Source: JAMQKA01 sp034521835
GTDB taxonomy: Bacteria; Bacteroidota; Rhodothermia; Balneolales; Balneolaceae
Assembly: GCA_034521835.1 (NCBI GenBank)
Contig: JAXHMA010000004.1
Coordinates: 248,001-312,000, forward strand
Reading direction: 5' to 3'
DNA length: 64,000 nucleotides
Made by a program: the position numbers and the translations under genes. This document shows, in pieces, positions 59,633-64,000 of the stretch. Below the pieces are notes generated by a model, which did not search any database, was not told where the DNA came from, and was given only the letters and a program-made list of their open reading frames with translations. Position 1 is the first letter of the stretch. Each line of letters starts with the position of its first letter.

Positions 59633-60746
59633 TCACCAACCGTACGCTCTAGTTCTTGTTGTTCTCTGAATTTCTCCTATTTCCAGATTGCCTACTTCGT
59701 GCCTTCCTTCTCGATCTCCCCGCTCCCGAAACATGCCCTGAGTATTCATATCCATGAAAACATCCCGTCGCCTTCTCGACAGCAAACTACATCCCCGCTT
59801 CCGGGATTCATCAAAATCACTTCGCAATGCAACTTCCCGGCTTCCTCCAGAGAAGCTGGCTTAAACTTCATGTAGCTCGAAACCGTATGCCCGGAAACAG
59901 CCCGCATGATCTTTTCACCCCATCCGGTCATAGATACAGCAACTACATCGCTGGCATAAGTTTCCGGCCCCAATAAGTGGCACATCCCACTCGGCCGTAC
60001 ATTTTATTGGTCATCCCGCCGGTAGAGGTTCCCGCTACAATCTGCCCGTTTTGATCAACAGCCACACAGCCCACTGTACCAAACTGATGCTTCCAGAGAT
60101 CAGTTTCAGGCGACTCATCATTCTCATTCAGGTTATTTGATTGATCATCCTGCTGGAGCGCACGCTGCAAAGCCTCATAGCGGCTTTCCGTATAGAAATA
60201 TTCTTGGTCAACCCGTTCAACACCCATCTCATCCGCAAACTGTTCCGCACCGCCGGTCGCAAACATCACATGCTTGGATTTTTCCATCACCAGCCGCGCA
60301 AGTGAAATTGGATTTTTTACTGATTTAACACCTGTCACGGCTCCTGCGTCTCTGCTGTTCCCCACCATAATGGCCGCATCCAGTTCATGCTCTCCATCGT
60401 GGGTAAAAACAGCGCCCTTTCCGGCATTAAATTTGGGATTATTTTCCAGGGCATTGATCGTCTGCTCCACGGCGTCCAGAGCTGATCCACCTTGCTGGAG
60501 TCTTTCCCCGATAGAAAGCGCTTCATCCAGTGCCTGCCCATAAGCCTGTACCACCGAATCGGGCTTATCTTTCGAGATAGTCCCCGCCCCTCCATGGATG
60601 GCGATGGCCCATTCCTTTTTGGCGGTGCTCTCTGAAGAGCTGGTGTTGCTGGTACCGCTGGAGTTACTTGTATTGTTAGAGCTGCATTGCATAATTAAAA
60701 GGGATGCTACAGCCAGAGCCATAAAGTGCGTGAACCTGAAATGCAT
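59633..60746 (-). CDS. Lipoprotein isoaspartyl peptidase / L-asparaginase, Ntn hydrolase (frameshifted)
   Basis: Starts at 60746 with a lipoprotein signal LAVASLLIMQCSSN (C21) and a Ser/Asn-rich linker, then the Ntn domain WAIAIHGGAGTISKDKPDS. Type-2 asparaginase features: GGSALDAVEQTINALENNPK, NAGKGAVFTHDGEHELDAAI, and the autocleavage site KHQFGTVGCVAVDQNGQIVA with Thr224 as nucleophile, then GTSTGGMTNKMYGRVGD. Frame changes near 59965 and 59770 lead to VSMTGWGEKIMRAVSGHTVS and DMNTQGMFRE, ending about 59633. Hydrolyses isoaspartyl dipeptides or asparagine in the envelope. Confidence 0.87.
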
Positions 60747-60879
60747 AAGTTATCTGAAGTTATAGAAATTAATTTTGTTAGGGATTATAAACAGCAAGCC
60801 TCCGAATTCAAAGCGAGCAACTGACCTTATACATTTTTAAACTCTGTAAGGTTTGGGGCTGCCACTGGTCTTGTAAGTA

Positions 60880-63297
60880 ATGAGTGCCAGAAATACATAC
60901 CAGTTCCCCTTTGCCAGCTATCCTGCAGTTCGGATTGTACTGCTCTTTGCCGCCGGCATCATTTGTCATAATTACCTCGTTGTATCACTGATGCTTACAG
61001 GAAGCCTGATTGCATTCCTGATTGGCCTGTACCTGTTTGCCCGCTGGCGATTCCGGAAAAAACTAGACTCTGGATTTCACCACGCATCAATAGTTGTTTA
61101 CCTGTTGCTAATTTTTCTTCTGGGTTTATTCTGGGCTAACCAGCACGATCAAAGTAGCGAGCCTGAATCCACACGAATACTGCAGGCTTTTACTTGGGAA
61201 GAAATAGAGGTATGGGGTATGGTGTATAACATCAAACCTACAAATTCGGGAAAATACCAGCTGGATATCGAAGTGGATTCTACGGCCTTAAACAGCTCGT
61301 TAAGCTGGGACTACAACTACAATATGCGCGCCGTTCTGGATCCGGAAGAACTTGCGCTTCCCGCTAATGCACAACTGGGATCTACTATTCATTTATCGGC
61401 CACCATCTACCCGCTGGATGAAAAGCGAAATCCCCATCAATTCAATTATAAGGGATACCTGGCCAGTCAGAATATTTCACCCACGCTGGAATTCAGGATA
61501 TCCATGCCACCTGGAATTCTCAAAGTATTTTTAGCTGGAATCATTGGCGGCAACAGATTCTAGACCTGATCGATCAAAATTTTGATACCACCTCGCGGCC
61601 GTTGGCTAAAGCGTTGTTGGTTGGGTATAAAAACGAACTGGATCGCGAGCAAAAGATTGCTTTTTCGCGTGCTGGACTTTCCCACATCATGGCGGTATCC
61701 GGTCTGCATGTTGGGTTTATCATCGCTCCTTTCTGGATTCTGGTTCCCTGGCTATGGACGTTTCGGTACGGCAAGCAAGCCGGGCTGCTAATATTGATAT
61801 CGGCACTGATTTTTTACGCTGGCATTACAGGTTTTTCGCCCTCCGTCTGTCGTGCATCATTGACCGGTACATTCCTTACCTATGGGCGCCTGTTTCACAA
61901 AATTCGCAATCCTATAAACTTGACGGCCGTTTCTGCGTTCATCCTGCTGCTTGTCAATCCTGCAGATCTCTGGTCGCCTGGATTTCAGCTCTCCTTTTCA
62001 GCTGTGTATATCATCTTGCTGGCGATTCCCACTATAAATCATTGGCTGCCCCGATCGGGTTCAATATCACTGGTATGGCGCGCCTGTGATGGTGGTGATT
62101 GTCTCATTACTAGTACAAGTTGGACTCTTCCCATTGTTGACATATCATTTTGGGGAGTTCTCCCTGATAGGTCCGCTGGCAAACGCCATTGTTGTTCCCT
62201 GGCTGGGTATACTGGTTCCTCTCGCGTTGCTTCTTCTAGTTGTGACCGCCTTTTTCCCTGTATTCGGTCCCTTATTAAACACGCCAAATGAATGGTTTTT
62301 GAATAGCTTGGACCAATTTATTAACTGGAGCTCTCAGCTTGAATGGAGCTGGATGCAAGTGCATCAGGATTCCATGCTGATCTTCCCGATCTGGATCACG
62401 GCTATTTTTGTCATTGCTACGCTATTCATACCCCGGCTTCGATGGAAAATGGTAATATGCTTTCTTGCACTTTTAACGCTGCGCGCCGGTACCGAATTGA
62501 TCCAAAACCTGAGTCCATCAAAACTTATAGTCACAATTTTTGATGTTGGACAAGGCGATGCTGCGCTGGTAAGCACCCCAAATGATGCTCATTTCCTCAT
62601 CGATGCCGGTCGGTGGTCACCCGGTTACAACAGCGCGCGATACATTATTCTGCCTCATCTTAGGCAGGAAGGCATCGAAAAGCTGGATGCCGTTTTCCTG
62701 TCCCATCCCCACGCCGACCATATCGGGGGCATTATGGAGCTGATCAACGAGATTCCGATCGATACCATTTATAACTCTGGCTATACATACGACTCGAAGC
62801 TGTATCAACGGTATCAAGAAGCAGCTGCAGAAAAATCGATTCCCATCAAATCACTACAGGCCGGTACGACCATAAACCTTGATCCCTCTATTCTGCTAAT
62901 GGCGTACGGCCCGCTACCTTCTACATCCGGCAGTGATCCCAATGAGCATTCCCTGATCCTGGAATTAATTTACCGGGATACTGAATTCCTGTTTACAGGT
63001 GATGCCGGCAAGCAGCAGGAATACCGCCTGCTGCAAAAATTTGGGCCCTTATTGGATACCGACTTTCTCAAGGTGGGGCATCACGGGAGCCGCACCAGCT
63101 CATCCCCGGCATTTCTGCAGATGGCGACACCCGAGCTATCGATTGCCTCCCTGGGCAAATCGAACCGGTATGAACATCCGCACAGCGAGGCCGTGCGCCG
63201 GCTCCGCACATTCAGCGAAAACACGCTTTTCACGAGCCTCCAAAAGGCACTCATTTTTTCATCCGACGGAACAAAAATTAGCCGTTTGCAGTGGTAA
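60880..63297 (+). CDS. comEC: ComEC/Rec2 family DNA-uptake channel protein (two frameshifts)
   Basis: Membrane channel for single-stranded DNA during competence. Start ATG 60880; about 805 residues joined. N-terminal helices and the OB-like region (IEVWGMVYNIKPTNSGKYQL) are followed, after a shift near 61540, by the competence domain: RPLAKALLVGYKNELDREQK, AGLSHIMAVSGLHVGFIIAP, ITGFSPSVCRASLTGTFLTY, NPADLWSPGFQLSFSAVYII. After a shift near 62070 more helices lead to the metallo-beta-lactamase-like C-terminal domain: IFDVGQGDAALVSTPN, VFLSHPHADHIGGIMEL, FTGDAGKQQ and KVGHHGSRTSSSP. No com partner genes nearby. Confidence 0.93.
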
Positions 63298-63357
63298 AAT
63301 TGGTAGATTCCTGCTGATATCTTAACTTTATCGCATTCTCACCAAAATAGACCCCTG

Positions 63358-64000
63358 ATGCCAAAGAACATACATTCCTGGTTGAGCGATCGCGGTCAGC
63401 TCGTGCTGTTGACGGGGGGCGTACTGGCGTTGCTTTTCCTGATGTACCAGCTGGAGCACCTGATTAACCCGTTGGGCTATGGCCTCATTATTGGGATTGT
63501 GCTCTATCCTATCCGCCGGCAGCCGGTGGCGCGCGCGCTGCTGTATGCCACGGCTTTTTCGGCAGGATTGTGGCTGGCGTATGATTCAGGCCATCTGCTG
63601 GTTCCGTTTATTGTGGCTTATATCATCGCCTTTATTATCAACCCGCTTGTTGAAAAACTGGAGAGGCGAAGCATCTCCCGCAGCCTAATCGCCGGCCTGT
63701 TCACTTTTGCAAGCTTGAGCCTGCTGGCCCTTCTGTGTATCCTGGCCATCCCCACCGTAATGGATCAACTTACCAAAATTGGCACGCTGCTTAACGAGGC
63801 TTCATCAAACACCGAGGGCTGGTTGGAGTCAACCGGCCTGCTCGCTCTTTTCGATCATATCGGCTTCGAAAGTGCCTCGTTCAAGCAACAACTGATACAA
63901 CAGACCAATGCTTTTATTGAAAGATTTTATCAAGACCTGACCGACCTCTCTTCCGGGATATCTGACGGGAATGGGAAGCGTGGTAGCCGTGCTGTTTTTT
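63358..64000 (+). CDS. AI-2E family transporter, N-terminal part (runs off window)
   Basis: Start ATG 63358, 60 bases after the comEC stop. Membrane protein with helices LVLLTGGVLALLFLMYQL, YGLIIGIVLYP, ALLYATAFSAGLWLAYD and SLIAGLFTFASLSLLALL. The family signature LVPFIVAYIIAFIINPLVEK with LERRSISRSL is present. A frame change near 63960 is likely, since LTGMGSVVAVLFF continues in another frame. Members of this family export small molecules or act as Na+/H+ antiporters; AI-2 transport is not implied. The 3' end is outside. Confidence 0.88.
   Translation, partial: MPKNIHSWLSDRGQLVLLTGGVLALLFLMYQLEHLINPLGYGLIIGIVLYPIRRQPVARALLYATAFSAGLWLAYDSGHLLVPFIVAYIIAFIINPLVEKLERRSISRSLIAGLFTFASLSLLALLCILAIPTVMDQLTKIGTLLNEASSNTEGWLESTGLLALFDHIGFESASFKQQLIQQTNAFIERFYQDLTDLSSGISDGNGKRGSRAVF

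Noticed and set aside
1..64000. CRISPR array, prophage or integrative element
   Set aside because: No regularly spaced direct repeats, no phage structural genes, integrase or attachment-site pair were seen; only three insertion sequences.

Overview
The window looks like a chromosome segment from the Bacteroidota/Balneolota/Rhodothermota group; Balneolota (a Fodinibius- or Balneola-like bacterium) is my best guess. The basis is gene content: a TonB-dependent receptor with an N-terminal carboxypeptidase-regulatory-like domain, leucine dehydrogenase, many Cys-anchored lipoproteins, a one-exon lpdA/lipB/lipA group, a SirB1-like protein, and a yggS-to-divIVA neighbourhood. No rRNA, CRISPR array or replication origin was seen. 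RNA genes are one tRNA-Phe(GAA) and RNase P RNA.

Layout. 1-7800 is an AT-rich accessory island: the 3' part of a type ISP restriction-modification gene split by an IS1380-family element, a PD-(D/E)XK-like gene split by an IS3-family element, a broken higA-like antitoxin, and an intact ImmA/IrrE metallopeptidase plus DUF4411 (PIN-like) pair. 8000-21700 is core: tRNA-Phe, recJ, leucine dehydrogenase, hslO, NDH-2, an A-type Fe-S carrier, an AlbA_2 protein, plsY-gpsA, and lpdA-(GxxExxY)-lipB-lipA. 22000-31900 holds exported enzymes and lipoproteins (metzincin-like peptidase, serine hydrolase, M20 peptidase, polysaccharide deacetylase) plus prfC, DUF72 and DUF3052. 32500-33640 is a decayed IS30-family element. 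33900-46000 holds an amidase, a medium-chain dehydrogenase followed by DUF4386, malic enzyme, a TonB receptor, an SDR, a Bor-like lipoprotein with an FAD oxidoreductase, and small membrane proteins. 46100-54900 holds a SirB1-like protein, arginine deiminase, an S2P protease, smpB, OsmC, a cytochrome c, rnpB, a coiled-coil protein and nif3. 55000-58600 holds yggS, three coupled PspB-like membrane proteins, divIVA and purine nucleoside phosphorylase. The end carries an isoaspartyl peptidase, comEC and an AI-2E family transporter running off the edge.

A dominant property of the sequence is single-base indels. More than twenty otherwise well conserved genes (recJ, ndh, hslO, gpsA, lipB, arcA, nif3, yggS, comEC and others) are broken into two to five frames while conserved motifs continue across the break. 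Several breaks lie in homopolymers (for example a missing C near 13527, a missing G near 12893, an extra A near 4920). I read these mainly as consensus errors, so I annotate such genes as one CDS over their full span and say where the frame changes. True inactivation is better supported for the two IS-split genes, the higA-like gene with an in-frame stop, the DUF2267 remnant and the IS30 transposase.

The most interesting items are the doubly IS-inactivated restriction/nuclease pair, the three tandem PspB-like proteins with overlapping stops and starts ahead of divIVA, a C4-zinc-ribbon family protein that has lost every cysteine, and a GxxExxY gene enclosed by a 22-bp perfect inverted repeat between lpdA and lipB.
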